Counted from the first letter of the stretch, positions 8,918-18,454 are shown. The stretch: 64,000 nucleotides of DNA from Thalassoglobus sp. JC818 (GCF_040717535.1 NZ_JBFEFI010000001.1:744001-808000); one strand, 5' to 3'. Translations and numbers: made by a program. Notes: generated from the letters alone by a model not told the origin.

Positions 8918-10428
8918 GTATGAAAAATGTCGTATGGTTTGCCTCCGGTTGCGTCGTTCTCCTGGTCGTCACATCTCTGATGTCTGCCTCCGGACTTAGA
9001 GTCGCTGCCAAAGGGTTCACCGAGTCAGTCACTCTCGCTGAAATCGCCAGCGCTCTGGCCATCGAGAGTGGAAATTCTTCTGAACCGGTGACGGAACTGG
9101 GAGGCACCCAAGTTCTCTGGTCCGCTCTCGTGTCCGGAGAGATCGATGTCTATCCCGAGTATACCGGAACACTGCGGCAGGAAATCTTTCGAGGACAACC
9201 TCTTCCCGATGATGAGTCTCTCGAAAAGAAAGTCGAAGAGAGTGGAGTGTCGATGACCGCACCTCTCGGCTTCAATAACACATACGCGATTGCGATGAAG
9301 CGATCGCGAGCCGAAGAATTTGGCATCGAGAAAATCTCCGACCTCAGCAAGTTTCCTCAATTCAAATACGCTTTCAGTAACGAGTTCATGGATCGTGGAG
9401 ATGGATGGCCCAGCTTAAAACGAACCTACGATTTGAGTCCCGCAGACATTCGAGGAATTCAACACACACTCGCCTATCGTGCTCTCGATGCTGGCGAAAT
9501 TGACGTTGCCGATGCCTACGCGACCGACCCGCACATTCTCGAAATGGACTTGAAGCTTCTAAAAGACGATCGAAATTACTTTCCGAAGTACGACGCGGTT
9601 TACTTGTATCGCACCCAACTCGAAGAGACGAATCCCGAGTTTGTCAAATTGCTCAAATCGATGGAGGGCAAACTGTCGGATAGCACGATGCTTCGGTTGA
9701 ATGAAGCTGTCGAAATCGACGAACTGAGTGAACCGGACGTCGCCAGTCAATTTGTGAACAAGACTTTCGGGTTCAATGTCAAAAGTGCTTCGCAATCGCT
9801 CACCAGGCGGATTTGGAAGACGTCGTTGGAACATCTGTTTCTGGTCGTGATCTCGCTCTCTGCTGCGATCCTCGTTGGAATTCCTGCCGGGATCATTGCG
9901 GCGAAGACAAAGCTCCCCGGACAAATCATCCTCGGCACCGCTGAAATCATTCAGACCATTCCCGGACTGGCTTTGCTTGTCTTCATGGGAGTTCTATTCA
10001 TTCGCGTCGGCCTTCCATCAATTGGTGCCTTTCCGGTGATGGTGGCTCTGTTCCTGTACAGCCTGCTCCCGATCATTCGCAATACGATGACCGGACTCAC
10101 TGAAATTCCAAAGTCGTTAATCGAATCAGCGACCGCTCTTGGCCTTGGCCCGGCAGCACGATTGAGACTTGTCGAACTCCCTTTGAGTGCCCCCATGATT
10201 CTCGCGGGTATCAAAACGACCGCTGTCATCAATGTTGGATATGCCGCGCTCGGCGGTCTCATTGGGGCAGGGGGCTACGGTCAGCCCATCATGACCGGCT
10301 TAAGGCTGAACAGCGAAGCACACATGCTTGAAGGCGCCATTCCCGCTGCAATCATGGCGATCTCGGTGAAGTACGTCTTCGAAGCTGCGGAGAAGTTCCT
10401 CGTCTCTCCGGGCCTTAGAGTCCGCTAA
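8914..10428 (+). CDS. Fused solute-binding protein and permease of a betaine/choline-type ABC importer
   Basis: A 504-residue fusion. A signal anchor spans residues 7-29. An OpuAC/ProX-type binding domain covers about 30-290: KGFTESVTLAEI, the GGTQVLWSALVSGEIDVYPEYTGT region typical of OpuCC/OsmF proteins, and later AGEIDVADAYATDP. Five or six membrane segments from residue 304 form the permease, including the EAA-type loop ESATALGLGP-x-LRLVELPLSAP that contacts the ATPase. The usual single-chain version (for example lactococcal OpuABC) has permease first and binding domain last; here the order is reversed. Substrate is inferred as a quaternary amine or similar small solute. The gene is translationally coupled to the ATPase upstream, with GGAGG ahead of the start. 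Confidence 0.85.
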   Translation: MSMKNVVWFASGCVVLLVVTSLMSASGLRVAAKGFTESVTLAEIASALAIESGNSSEPVTELGGTQVLWSALVSGEIDVYPEYTGTLRQEIFRGQPLPDDESLEKKVEESGVSMTAPLGFNNTYAIAMKRSRAEEFGIEKISDLSKFPQFKYAFSNEFMDRGDGWPSLKRTYDLSPADIRGIQHTLAYRALDAGEIDVADAYATDPHILEMDLKLLKDDRNYFPKYDAVYLYRTQLEETNPEFVKLLKSMEGKLSDSTMLRLNEAVEIDELSEPDVASQFVNKTFGFNVKSASQSLTRRIWKTSLEHLFLVVISLSAAILVGIPAGIIAAKTKLPGQIILGTAEIIQTIPGLALLVFMGVLFIRVGLPSIGAFPVMVALFLYSLLPIIRNTMTGLTEIPKSLIESATALGLGPAARLRLVELPLSAPMILAGIKTTAVINVGYAALGGLIGAGGYGQPIMTGLRLNSEAHMLEGAIPAAIMAISVKYVFEAAEKFLVSPGLRVR

Positions 10429-10534
10429 GACACATGGCTTCTGTTATCCTCAATGTTCGACGTGGATTGAACTTTTGAGTGTGAGTTTCTGGAGGACTTT
10501 TTCAGTTCCCACTCACCAGAATTCTTAAGGATTT

Positions 10535-11101
10535 TCAGGACATTCTCAGATCGAAATCGGTCTCGGCCAATGGGTCGTCTTCAATGCTCTCTGGTGCGTT
10601 TTGGACCTGACTCATCAGTTCATCAATGTTGACCGTTGGGGCATCGAAGTCTTCAACAGTCCCCACTTCTGCAACTTCCTGCGGTCTCACAGAGGTTGTC
10701 GGCTTTTCGATGACACGAAACAGGTACGACTCAATCTGAATTTCGTCTCCAACTTCCAACTCCCAGCCGACGTCGGGCAAAGTTCGTCCATTGACCTGAA
10801 CATCTTCACCTAACCCAAACAACGTCCAGTTGAGGTCCTTGTTGAATCGCACGCATACCTGAGGAGTCAGCGTCGAAAGCTGGTTCAATTGCAGTGGACA
10901 GCACTTCCACTTTCCAATGAATACGCCAGCGCCGAGCAATTTCTTACTGATTCCGATTAGTCGGATGGCCGACGTGACGCTGATCGTTTCGCGGAAACGT
11001 CCCGAGCGCTGAATCGTCTGCATGTCTCCCTTGATCAACTCAAAAAACAAGTTCTTTGCCCGGCGGCGCGTGGGCTGAATTGACATTCGGAATCGCTCCA
11101 T
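10535..11101 (-). CDS. Conserved-looking protein with an FHA-like segment, function unknown
   Basis: A 188-residue soluble protein. Residues about 100-135 read VQVNGRTLPDVGWELEVGDEIQIESYLFRV. This resembles the C-terminal beta-strands of an FHA domain (V-N-G-x-x-L, L-x-x-G-D-x-I, Y-x-F-x-V), but the N-terminal phosphothreonine-binding residues (G-R, S-x-x-H) are not evident, so phosphopeptide binding is doubtful. The last 45 residues are acidic and low in complexity. An internal ATG at 11086 has GGAG nine bases upstream and may be the true start. It converges with the ABC importer genes and stands alone. Confidence 0.6.
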   Translation of the reverse strand: MERFRMSIQPTRRRAKNLFFELIKGDMQTIQRSGRFRETISVTSAIRLIGISKKLLGAGVFIGKWKCCPLQLNQLSTLTPQVCVRFNKDLNWTLFGLGEDVQVNGRTLPDVGWELEVGDEIQIESYLFRVIEKPTTSVRPQEVAEVGTVEDFDAPTVNIDELMSQVQNAPESIEDDPLAETDFDLRMS

Positions 11102-11469
11102 CCTGGAGTAGGTAACAATGGTGGGTCATCGAACCGACCGAAAATCGACGTATGATGGAGAGTTCAGTGAAGTTTGCAATTCTGGAGAAGAGGAGTTGAT
11201 TGGAATCGAGCCGGACTTTCCAATTCCTTCACACGAGTTTCTTTGTTTTTTCGCTGGCGCACCTCAATTTGTCGTGCGGAGGTGCACGAAGATTCTCAGA
11301 TGTCCCGGACATCAATCGTCACTATCACATGCAAAAACAAAGCAGATCACCGGTCGCTACTTCTGACGACAATCAAAATCTCCACATTCGCCGCTCAACA
11401 ATCCTCGCCGGCAGTTTTGTCGCTCCTCGAGAAGATTGACGGGAAGAAAATCGGAGTGACCGAACGAGA
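11102..11469. other. Intergenic, no supported gene
   Basis: About 370 bases upstream of the FHA-like gene and downstream of the sulfatase on the same strand. Overlapping plus-strand ORFs (11118-11366, 11174-11473) lack ribosome-binding sites and coding character. I see no clear hairpin or promoter. Confidence 0.35.
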
Positions 11470-12897
11470 CTAAAAGTCCCGGAAAGGACCGCGTGGTTCC
11501 GCAGCCTCCATCTCGTCGAGCCAATTGGCGAATGCTTCTCGCAAGCGGTCGGCCTGATCCGGCATCTGCTCAATCAAATCGTTCTGCTCTGCCAGGTCAT
11601 CGTCGAGGTTAAACAGAAATTGGTCATCGCCGTGTCGAACCCATTTCCAGTTTCCGACGCGCGCTCCTTCTTTGTTCTGTCGCTTCCAAAACATCTCTTT
11701 CCGTTGCGACTCCGTTTCACCAGTTAGCACTGGCCACATGTCGAAGCCATCAAGCACGATTCCTGAATCAGGTTGAACACCAATTTTGGCTGCGATTGTC
11801 GGAAGCAATTCCAAGCTCGTTAGAAACTCATCGCAGACTGAGCCAGCGGGGATTCCCGGACCTCGTACCGCAGCACAGACACGGACGCCCCCTTCAAACA
11901 TCTGTGACTTTCCACCTCGCAGCGGACTGTTCTTGCTTCCTCCTCCGCCTCCGTTATCCGAAAAGAAAATGACAATCGTATTGTCCGCGATTTGATACTC
12001 ATCCAGAAGTTCTAGCACGCTCCCGATCGCATCATCCATCGCTGTCACTGCTCCGAGGTATTCGAGACGCCGCTTCTCCGGAGTCGCAACCATGGCCGGT
12101 TTCCCGTACTTCGTGCTTTTACGCAATGAGTCTTCCAAATGCGGGTACAGCTTCTTGTATTCCTCCGGAGCCTGGGCTGCACTGCGAATCGCAGGATCAA
12201 GATTGGACGCACCATGCGGAGCATTGAACGGGAGATACAGAAAAAATGGTCGCTCGTGATTCTCCTTGAGAAAGCGGACCGCCTCACGTTCGAACAGTTC
12301 TGTGCAATAAGTTCCCTTGTCTTCCTCCGTCAGATGGTCTCCGGAATACATGCTCGGAACGCCATAACGCTCATGCGTGAAGTAATCGATTCCGGTATTC
12401 ACCAGTCCGTAGAATTCATTAAAACCACGCTGCTTGGGAAGAAAACGTCGGCTCATTCCCAGGTCCCACTTGCCGAAGATCGCCGTTTGATAGCCAGCTC
12501 CCTGAAAATACTCAGGAAGGAGTTTCTCCCTCAAATCCATGCCGCCGATCCGCTCCCAGGTCACAGAGTATTCTTCAGGCGTATACTTGTGACCATAGTC
12601 CGGAGCTTCATTGCGGATCATGTCGTACATGCCGTTTCGTTGTGGATAACGACCGGTCAGAAACGCTCCTCGAGACGGAGTGCAGGCTGGCCAGGCCACG
12701 TAGAAGTTTGTCAGCAGCACTCCCTCTTTCACGATTCGGTCGAGGTTCGGGCTGATGACTTCGTCGTTCAGTATTCCGAGATCGCTATAGCCCTGATCGT
12801 CACTCACGATCAAAACGACATTGGGAGTCGAAGCGAACGCCGACGACATTCCAATCGCGACAAAACAACAGGCCAGCGAGCAAAGAGATTTGTTCAT
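11470..12897 (-). CDS. Secreted sulfatase, arylsulfatase type
   Basis: A 475-residue type I sulfatase. A signal peptide (MNKSLCSLACCF to SSAFA) precedes VVLIVSDDQGYSDLG, the first metal site. The formylglycine motif CTPSR lies in WPACTPSRGAFLTGRYPQ, and the later FFSDNGGGGGSKNSPLRGGK carries the second metal-site Asp-Asn and a conserved Lys. It should hydrolyse sulfate esters of imported or surface-bound polysaccharides in the periplasm; the substrate cannot be read from the sequence. The frame continues 51 codons upstream, but the ATG at 12897 has AGGAAG five bases ahead and begins the signal peptide. It is divergent from the DUF2237 gene. Confidence 0.9.
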   Translation of the reverse strand: MNKSLCSLACCFVAIGMSSAFASTPNVVLIVSDDQGYSDLGILNDEVISPNLDRIVKEGVLLTNFYVAWPACTPSRGAFLTGRYPQRNGMYDMIRNEAPDYGHKYTPEEYSVTWERIGGMDLREKLLPEYFQGAGYQTAIFGKWDLGMSRRFLPKQRGFNEFYGLVNTGIDYFTHERYGVPSMYSGDHLTEEDKGTYCTELFEREAVRFLKENHERPFFLYLPFNAPHGASNLDPAIRSAAQAPEEYKKLYPHLEDSLRKSTKYGKPAMVATPEKRRLEYLGAVTAMDDAIGSVLELLDEYQIADNTIVIFFSDNGGGGGSKNSPLRGGKSQMFEGGVRVCAAVRGPGIPAGSVCDEFLTSLELLPTIAAKIGVQPDSGIVLDGFDMWPVLTGETESQRKEMFWKRQNKEGARVGNWKWVRHGDDQFLFNLDDDLAEQNDLIEQMPDQADRLREAFANWLDEMEAAEPRGPFRDF

Positions 12898-13127
12898 GGG
12901 GCTTCCTGACGGGTGAATCAGTTGTCGAACATGTCCGACCAAATCATGGAGACTCACGGACTGAAGTTCAAACATCACGCGCACATTTCGATCAGTTGAG
13001 GCTCGCCACAAAAGCTGTTCAGGTCGGAAAAGTCGAAAAGAAATTACCAAACTACACTGTTGAGATCAGGTGACCAGCGCTTAGACTCAAACTAGACACC
13101 CTCATTTCATCGAGTGAAATTACGATC

Positions 13128-13508
13128 ATGCAACGCGGAAAGAATGTACTTGGCGGCGAACTGCAATCCTGTTCAACAGACCCGATGACCGGATGGTTTC
13201 GAGACGGCTGTTGCTCGACAGGCCCCGGCGATCTCGGAATGCATGTCATCTGCTGTCGAGTCACCAAAGACTTCCTGGAGTTCTCAAAAGAAACCGGAAA
13301 CGATCTCACAACACCGGTTCCAGAGTTTAAGTTTCCCGGCTTGAAACCGGGCGATCAGTGGTGTGTTTGCGCCGGTCGCTGGAAAGAAGCATACGACCAC
13401 GGGCGAGCGTGTGGCGTCGTCCTCGCGGCAACACACATGTCGGCCCTTGAGTTTGCATCACTCGAAGAACTCGAGGAATACGCCGTCGATGAGGTCGACA
13501 CCGAATAG
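13128..13508 (+). CDS. DUF2237 family protein
   Basis: A 126-residue protein that matches DUF2237 over its whole length: NVLGGELQSCSTDPMTGWFRDGCC at the start, DLGMHVICC, FPGLKPGDQWCVCAGRW and the final LEFASLEELEEY. The family is widespread, is about 125 residues long and has no assigned function; its conserved cysteines (several seen here, including the GCC and CVC groups) suggest metal or redox chemistry, which is unproven. The GGTCAC/GTGACC inverted repeat that begins just at the stop codon may end the transcript. Confidence 0.88.
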   Translation: MQRGKNVLGGELQSCSTDPMTGWFRDGCCSTGPGDLGMHVICCRVTKDFLEFSKETGNDLTTPVPEFKFPGLKPGDQWCVCAGRWKEAYDHGRACGVVLAATHMSALEFASLEELEEYAVDEVDTE

Positions 13509-13685
13509 GTCACGGCTCAAAGAGTGACCGACCATGATTGGACCACGGCGTCGGATCAAAAAAATCTCTTGGAGAAGAACATTTAGACCAAAAATCGCGT
13601 GAGCGATCGGCTCCTGTTCCGCCTGTTCAGCTATTGAAGCACTCCCATTGCTTCAGGTTCAACAAGCTGTGTTCGGAGCCACTCA

Positions 13686-16600
13686 ATGAGATCGACACCA
13701 GAGCAAGACACTCCTTCGGTCGTCCGCTTTCTTGATTCCTTTCTTCAAGAGGGAAATATCAAGTGGCTGCTGGGAGTGGGAACGCTGATCCTTTTCAGCT
13801 CTTCAGCGATGCTTGTGACGTCGCACTGGGATTCTTATCCCCCTCTCTGGAAGTATGCCGTCCTTCTGACGTACACAGTCGGGATTCATTTGAGCGGGCA
13901 ATTCGCCTATCACCGTTTGAGTCTGCGCAAGACTGGAACGGGGCTGATGGCACTGACGACGTTGCTAATTCCCTTGAACTTCGTCGCGTATCGCTGGGTT
14001 CAACCGAACCAAATGCTCACGATTCACGGGGTACTCGCACAATCTGGTCTCCTGTTTTTGCTGGCAGGGAATTGTCTTTTCTCACTGTTCGCAGCACGCA
14101 GAATCTTCACTCACTTTCTGCGAAAGCCGCAAAACTCTTTTCTCGTCAGCTATTTGGTTCTCTCCGTCAGTGGAGCAGTGATTCCGCTTCTCCCCTCGAC
14201 AATTGCTCCACTCTCGGCTCTCTTTCTTTGGCTTGTCTTTGCCGTCGGATCAATCAAAGTCAATCGGCATGCCTTCTGGCTGGCTGAAGAGTTTCGAGCT
14301 CCTCGGATCTTCGGATTCTTTCCGATCATTCTGCTTGGTGTTCAATTCTTGTTGCTGTTTGCAACGATGCTTGCACCGCAGATCCCCGCGCAATGGATTG
14401 GGTTGGGAATCGTCTTAACCGCCATCCCGATCCTCCAGGCAGCCGACTCATTGGCACGAGTTATTCAGGCACGCTCAGAAACCGCTCTTCCGACTCAACC
14501 GACAAGTGTTGTCCTGGCGTTGCTGGGCGGCATCGCGATGGTCATCGCGGGAGTTGCGATCTCTGCTTACGGATTCCCAGCGACAGTGGCAATCGTCCCA
14601 ACATCATTGCTCGCCGCAATGGTGATGGGGTTCGCTGCCCGTCGAACGCAGAAGAAAGAATTCGTATGGTTGATGATGCTCGCGATTGTGGTCTCGTACC
14701 AAACGTCGCCAGTCTTCATGAAACAACTCGTGAGGACTGTGCTGGATGCCGGGTCTTCAGCAATCGGCGAGAGTCGAATGCCGTTCGCCTTCTATGGACT
14801 GACTTACCTTCCGCTGTTGATCGGAACTTCCGGGATCTCCACTTGGCTTAAACGACGTGGCGAGACGTTGTTCTCTCCTCAACTCCAGTCTTTTTCTTTC
14901 GGCCTGCCGTTGCTTCTCTTGCCCGTCGCGTGTGCCCATTCAAAAGCCATGTTTCCGGTGTGCGTGTTGTTCACCATTTTGTTTGCCGGACAAGCTGTTC
15001 TGTTTCGTCTTCCCTTCCTCAGATTCGCGACACTTCTTTCAGCGTTCTTCGCAACTCTCGGAGCGACTCCATTCCTCCAGCAGGTCTTAAACGTAAATGG
15101 AAGCATTGGACTTTCGTTAACAACCTGGGTGATTGCCGGAGGGCTCTTCTGGTTTCCCGGAGTCTATTTCGACCGCAAAGTCTCCCGCTTCGGACTGAAG
15201 AGTGACTCAGAAGTTCAATGGAATCCTCCGGAAATTTTTCGATGGAGCAGCATCGGCATCATCACAATCTGTGCGATCATTTTCATCGCCTTGGCTCCCA
15301 GCGGATCGATTCCAATCCTCACCGGAGTCCTTTGCTTCGCTTTGCTGTTGGGACATGCATTCGCTCTCAAGTCGACTTGGGTCAGCGCTCTAACACTCAC
15401 ACTTCTATTGAGTCTTCCGATCACGTTTGCGAGCCACAACAACTGGTCGACAGCCTCATTATTCACTCTCACCGGAAGTCTTCTCGTCGCGCTCTGTGCG
15501 AGTGCAGCTGTCTTAAGAAAATTCCCGAAGTGGACGCTCTCGATCGTCTTCGCCCCTGCGGCAAAGATCGTCACGAGCATTGGAACCGTTGCCCTACAGA
15601 CGATTCTGGTCCCATACATCCTGGCTCATATGCAGGCTCACTTCTCCATTGAAGTTTGGCTCCCGGTCGCCATAGCGTTCTTGACCGGAGCTTACCTGGC
15701 CTGGAAGAACAATTCTGCCGTCCTCGTCATTACGACTCACGCGTTCGCCCTCATCATGACGGCAATACTTACGCCGAAATTGCTGGCCAATTTAACGCAC
15801 ATCACAGGTTTCGACCGAGTGCTTTGGATTCCTGTCACATGGGCCACTCTCTCGACACTCGGAACAGTCGCACTTCGCTTCACCTCAGTCGACAACAAAC
15901 GCACTGACGGCGAGATCTCATATGCCGTGCGTGCCATTGAGTGGTGTTTCGCAGCGACACTGGGTGTCATCGCCGTCATGACCATCCCGTTCCTCGTCGG
16001 CCCATGCCGCATCGCTGGTCTCATCAGCGTCGCAGGCGTTTTGCTTCTGACCGTATATCGACGTCGCAGCCAGTTTTCAGAGATTCTTCTGCTGATTGGA
16101 AACGTACAGCTTCTCGTGGCTGTGGTGCAAATTGTTCTTCCCGACTCGCGATTCCTCTTCGACATTCCGCCGGAGAAACTCGCCGTCGCTGCACTCCCGG
16201 TTTCATTGGCTGCGGCACTCTCTGCCTGGGGATGGTCGGGTGCAATTCCGACTCGTAGCCAATTCTCAGACCTGACTTCAGAACTTTTCCAAGCACTGAG
16301 TCTTGGAGCTGTTCTTTTCACACTCTGGAGCGACTTCACTCACAATGGCCTCGCACTTTTCGGAACGACGAGCCTCATGATTGTCGCTGCGTTGCAGGCT
16401 CAACTCGCTCGCAAGATGAGTCATCACTCCGCTTTAGCTGCTGAGGGCACCAATATCAGTTGGATGTTGGCAGCCCGTGCCACCAATCGAGCTTGGCTGG
16501 CCATCGGACTTGTTGTCGCTGCGATCGTCCATCTGCGGTGGACTGGATTCCTACCTCTGGGTGTGACGTTGAGCAGTTTCGCCCCGACGATTCTGGCCAT

Positions 16601-17333
16601 CTGGACGTTAGGACTCGCACATCAAGCGAAGTCTTCGGTCTCGTGGACTGTTTTTTCCGGGCCGCTTCGAAAGACCGCGACTGCACTTCCAGCAGCAACG
16701 ATACCGATGGTCATTCACCAGCTCTTTGCCTATCCAAACCCTGAGTGGTTCGGAGTTCAGAGCCTCGCGCTGTTGTTGACTTCAGCGTTCTACTTCTGGA
16801 AAGGAATCGAACACGATCGTCCCTGGTTCGTCGTCGCTTCCGCTGCCATTTTCAACTTCTCACTGGCCATTTTTTGGAAAGAACTTCGCTGGACCGATCC
16901 ACAACTCTTCCTCATCCCGGCCGGGTTGTCGGTCCTGGTTCTCGTGGAAACATTGCGGTCACAAATCCCGAAACGACTCCACAATCCACTCCGCTATGTT
17001 GGTGCCCTGACGGTTCTCGTCTCGCCGACGTTTCAGATTGTGGGAGGAAGCTGGCTTCACATCGTCACGTTGATGGTGTTGTCGCTTCTGATCTTGATCG
17101 TTTCGATGGGGCTGCGAATTAAGGCCTTGATGTACACCGGTACGGCGTTCCTGATTGCCGATCTCCTCGCACTCGTCATCCGTGGGACGTTTGATCATCC
17201 GAGCCTGCTCTGGCTGACCGGAATCGTCATTGGATTGGCCGTCATCGGGTTGGCAGCGTATTGCGAACGTCACCGCGAAACGATGCTTCAAAAGTTCCGC
17301 TTCATCGCTGCCGAACTCGAAACATGGAACTGA
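13686..17333 (+). CDS. Very large polytopic membrane protein, function unknown
   Basis: A 1215-residue protein made almost wholly of hydrophobic helices, more than thirty by eye, separated by short loops; no large soluble domain and no catalytic motif is recognisable. The beginning (NIKWLLGVGTLILFSSSAML) resembles the first helices of multi-spanning proteins such as DUF2157, but I cannot assign the family. The start is supported by GGAG seven bases ahead of the ATG. A PspA homologue follows after 78 bases on the same strand, so the two may be co-transcribed and the big protein may be a membrane partner of PspA; this is inference. Confidence 0.75.
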   Translation: MRSTPEQDTPSVVRFLDSFLQEGNIKWLLGVGTLILFSSSAMLVTSHWDSYPPLWKYAVLLTYTVGIHLSGQFAYHRLSLRKTGTGLMALTTLLIPLNFVAYRWVQPNQMLTIHGVLAQSGLLFLLAGNCLFSLFAARRIFTHFLRKPQNSFLVSYLVLSVSGAVIPLLPSTIAPLSALFLWLVFAVGSIKVNRHAFWLAEEFRAPRIFGFFPIILLGVQFLLLFATMLAPQIPAQWIGLGIVLTAIPILQAADSLARVIQARSETALPTQPTSVVLALLGGIAMVIAGVAISAYGFPATVAIVPTSLLAAMVMGFAARRTQKKEFVWLMMLAIVVSYQTSPVFMKQLVRTVLDAGSSAIGESRMPFAFYGLTYLPLLIGTSGISTWLKRRGETLFSPQLQSFSFGLPLLLLPVACAHSKAMFPVCVLFTILFAGQAVLFRLPFLRFATLLSAFFATLGATPFLQQVLNVNGSIGLSLTTWVIAGGLFWFPGVYFDRKVSRFGLKSDSEVQWNPPEIFRWSSIGIITICAIIFIALAPSGSIPILTGVLCFALLLGHAFALKSTWVSALTLTLLLSLPITFASHNNWSTASLFTLTGSLLVALCASAAVLRKFPKWTLSIVFAPAAKIVTSIGTVALQTILVPYILAHMQAHFSIEVWLPVAIAFLTGAYLAWKNNSAVLVITTHAFALIMTAILTPKLLANLTHITGFDRVLWIPVTWATLSTLGTVALRFTSVDNKRTDGEISYAVRAIEWCFAATLGVIAVMTIPFLVGPCRIAGLISVAGVLLLTVYRRRSQFSEILLLIGNVQLLVAVVQIVLPDSRFLFDIPPEKLAVAALPVSLAAALSAWGWSGAIPTRSQFSDLTSELFQALSLGAVLFTLWSDFTHNGLALFGTTSLMIVAALQAQLARKMSHHSALAAEGTNISWMLAARATNRAWLAIGLVVAAIVHLRWTGFLPLGVTLSSFAPTILAIWTLGLAHQAKSSVSWTVFSGPLRKTATALPAATIPMVIHQLFAYPNPEWFGVQSLALLLTSAFYFWKGIEHDRPWFVVASAAIFNFSLAIFWKELRWTDPQLFLIPAGLSVLVLVETLRSQIPKRLHNPLRYVGALTVLVSPTFQIVGGSWLHIVTLMVLSLLILIVSMGLRIKALMYTGTAFLIADLLALVIRGTFDHPSLLWLTGIVIGLAVIGLAAYCERHRETMLQKFRFIAAELETWN

Positions 17334-17411
17334 TTCTTCTGCGAAGCACGCATTTGTGGCTGCTTTGCGATCTTGATGCTGCACTCTTTCTTTAACTATC
17401 GGAGAATGACA

Positions 17412-18095
17412 ATGTCTTGGTTTCAACAATTTACTTTCGTAATGCGTTCGAACATCACCGCCATTCGGGACAAGGTCGAGGACCCCGAACGAATGCTTCA
17501 TCAACTGATCTGCGATATGGAAGATGAACTGCGCGCGGTAAAGCAGTCAGTCGCAGCTGCGATTACCGACGAAATTCAGCTTGGCAAGGAAATCGAGTCC
17601 ATTCAAAGTGAGATCGGAGAATGGGAAGGGCGGGCGGAATCAGCTTTGGAGAAAGGCAAAGAGACACTGGCCAAACAAGCCCTCGATCAGAAGTTGCGCC
17701 ACGAAGAACGACTTCAAACGATCGAGAAGGTGTATGAATCTCAATGTACACAGACGGCGAAGTTGCAATCTTCGTATCGGGACCTCGAAGACAAAATTCG
17801 ACAGGCCCGGCATAAACGAACGCTGCTGATCGCTCGACTTGCACAAGCGCAGTCTCGTCAAAAGATCAACCGCGCGATCGACTCCGCAGAATCCAATTCT
17901 GCATTCGCTCAGTTTCATCGTCTGGAAGAGAAAGTGAATCGGGAAGAGAGTCTGGGGCAGGCTTACGATCGTCTCGAGGGAAAAGATCCCGATGCCGACG
18001 AACTCGCTGCTCAGTTTGAGGCTGACGAACGTCGAGAGAAACTGGAATCAGAGTTCGCGGAACTTAAGCGTCGGTTTCAAACCCCGGCTTCTTGA
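17412..18095 (+). CDS. PspA/IM30 family membrane-stress protein
   Basis: A 227-residue PspA/Vipp1-type protein, close to the 222 residues of E. coli PspA. It starts with a short amphipathic helix (MSWFQQFTFVMRSNI), then a long coiled coil with the family pattern EDPERMLHQLICDMEDEL, continues through heptads with ARHKRTLLIARLAQAQ, and ends in a charged helix. PspA oligomers bind damaged inner membranes and, in some bacteria, restrain a sigma-54 activator; no pspF gene is present here. The ATG at 17412 is preferred over 17373 and 17406 because GGAG at 17401 lies seven bases upstream and the protein then begins at the family's usual N-terminus. Confidence 0.88.
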   Translation: MSWFQQFTFVMRSNITAIRDKVEDPERMLHQLICDMEDELRAVKQSVAAAITDEIQLGKEIESIQSEIGEWEGRAESALEKGKETLAKQALDQKLRHEERLQTIEKVYESQCTQTAKLQSSYRDLEDKIRQARHKRTLLIARLAQAQSRQKINRAIDSAESNSAFAQFHRLEEKVNREESLGQAYDRLEGKDPDADELAAQFEADERREKLESEFAELKRRFQTPAS

Positions 18096-18233
18096 GATCC
18101 AAAGCCTCGATTGGTCACTCACTTAAACTAAATGCAGAGGCGGTTGCTGGAGGGAGGTTCGGCAATCCGGTCGCTCCTCCAATCGCCGTGAACGACTGAA
18201 CTTTCCGTTCGCACGCAGAGCACAGGCCAGAAC

Positions 18234-18314
18234 ATGAGACAACTTCGCCTCTTATTCCGCGACCTTTTTCGGCTGATTCGATCCTGGTGGACAGTCGATC
18301 GTATCCGTCCGTAA
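18234..18314 (+). CDS. Candidate 26-residue basic amphipathic peptide
   Basis: A short ATG ORF of 26 codons (MRQLRLLFRDLFRLIRSWW and then seven more residues) lying 138 bases after pspA. It is rich in Arg, Leu and Trp with about three-to-four-residue periodicity, as in membrane-surface helices. The only ribosome-binding signal is AGG about eight bases upstream, so translation is uncertain. Confidence 0.25.
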   Translation: MRQLRLLFRDLFRLIRSWWTVDRIRP

Positions 18315-18364
18315 AAACAACATCTGAAACTGTCTTCGCATCAGTTCAGGTCGCGCGAAGACCT

Positions 18365-18454
18365 TCAGTCATTTTTTCGAAATGCCATTGCGATCAAAGC
18401 ACCAACCAACAATACACCCCCGATCAGCAAAGGAAGTCCCAACATTGTCATCAT
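18365..18454 (-). CDS. Candidate 29-residue single-span membrane peptide
   Basis: A 29-residue ORF that begins with two ATG codons. Residues 4-24 form one hydrophobic helix (LGLPLLIGGVLLVGALIAMA), followed by a charged tail FRKND. AGGAG stands eight bases ahead of the first ATG, a better site than many longer genes here have. One membrane span with a positive cytoplasmic tail is the usual look of bacterial small membrane proteins. It is convergent with the pspA transcript. Function unknown. Confidence 0.55.
   Translation of the reverse strand: MMTMLGLPLLIGGVLLVGALIAMAFRKND

Noticed and set aside
11118-11473. Overlapping plus-strand ORFs between the FHA-like gene and the sulfatase
   Set aside because: Two frames are open at once, neither has a ribosome-binding site or protein-like composition.
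12139-12909. 256-codon plus-strand ORF opposite the second sulfatase
   Set aside because: It is the complement of a strongly supported sulfatase and has no motif of its own.
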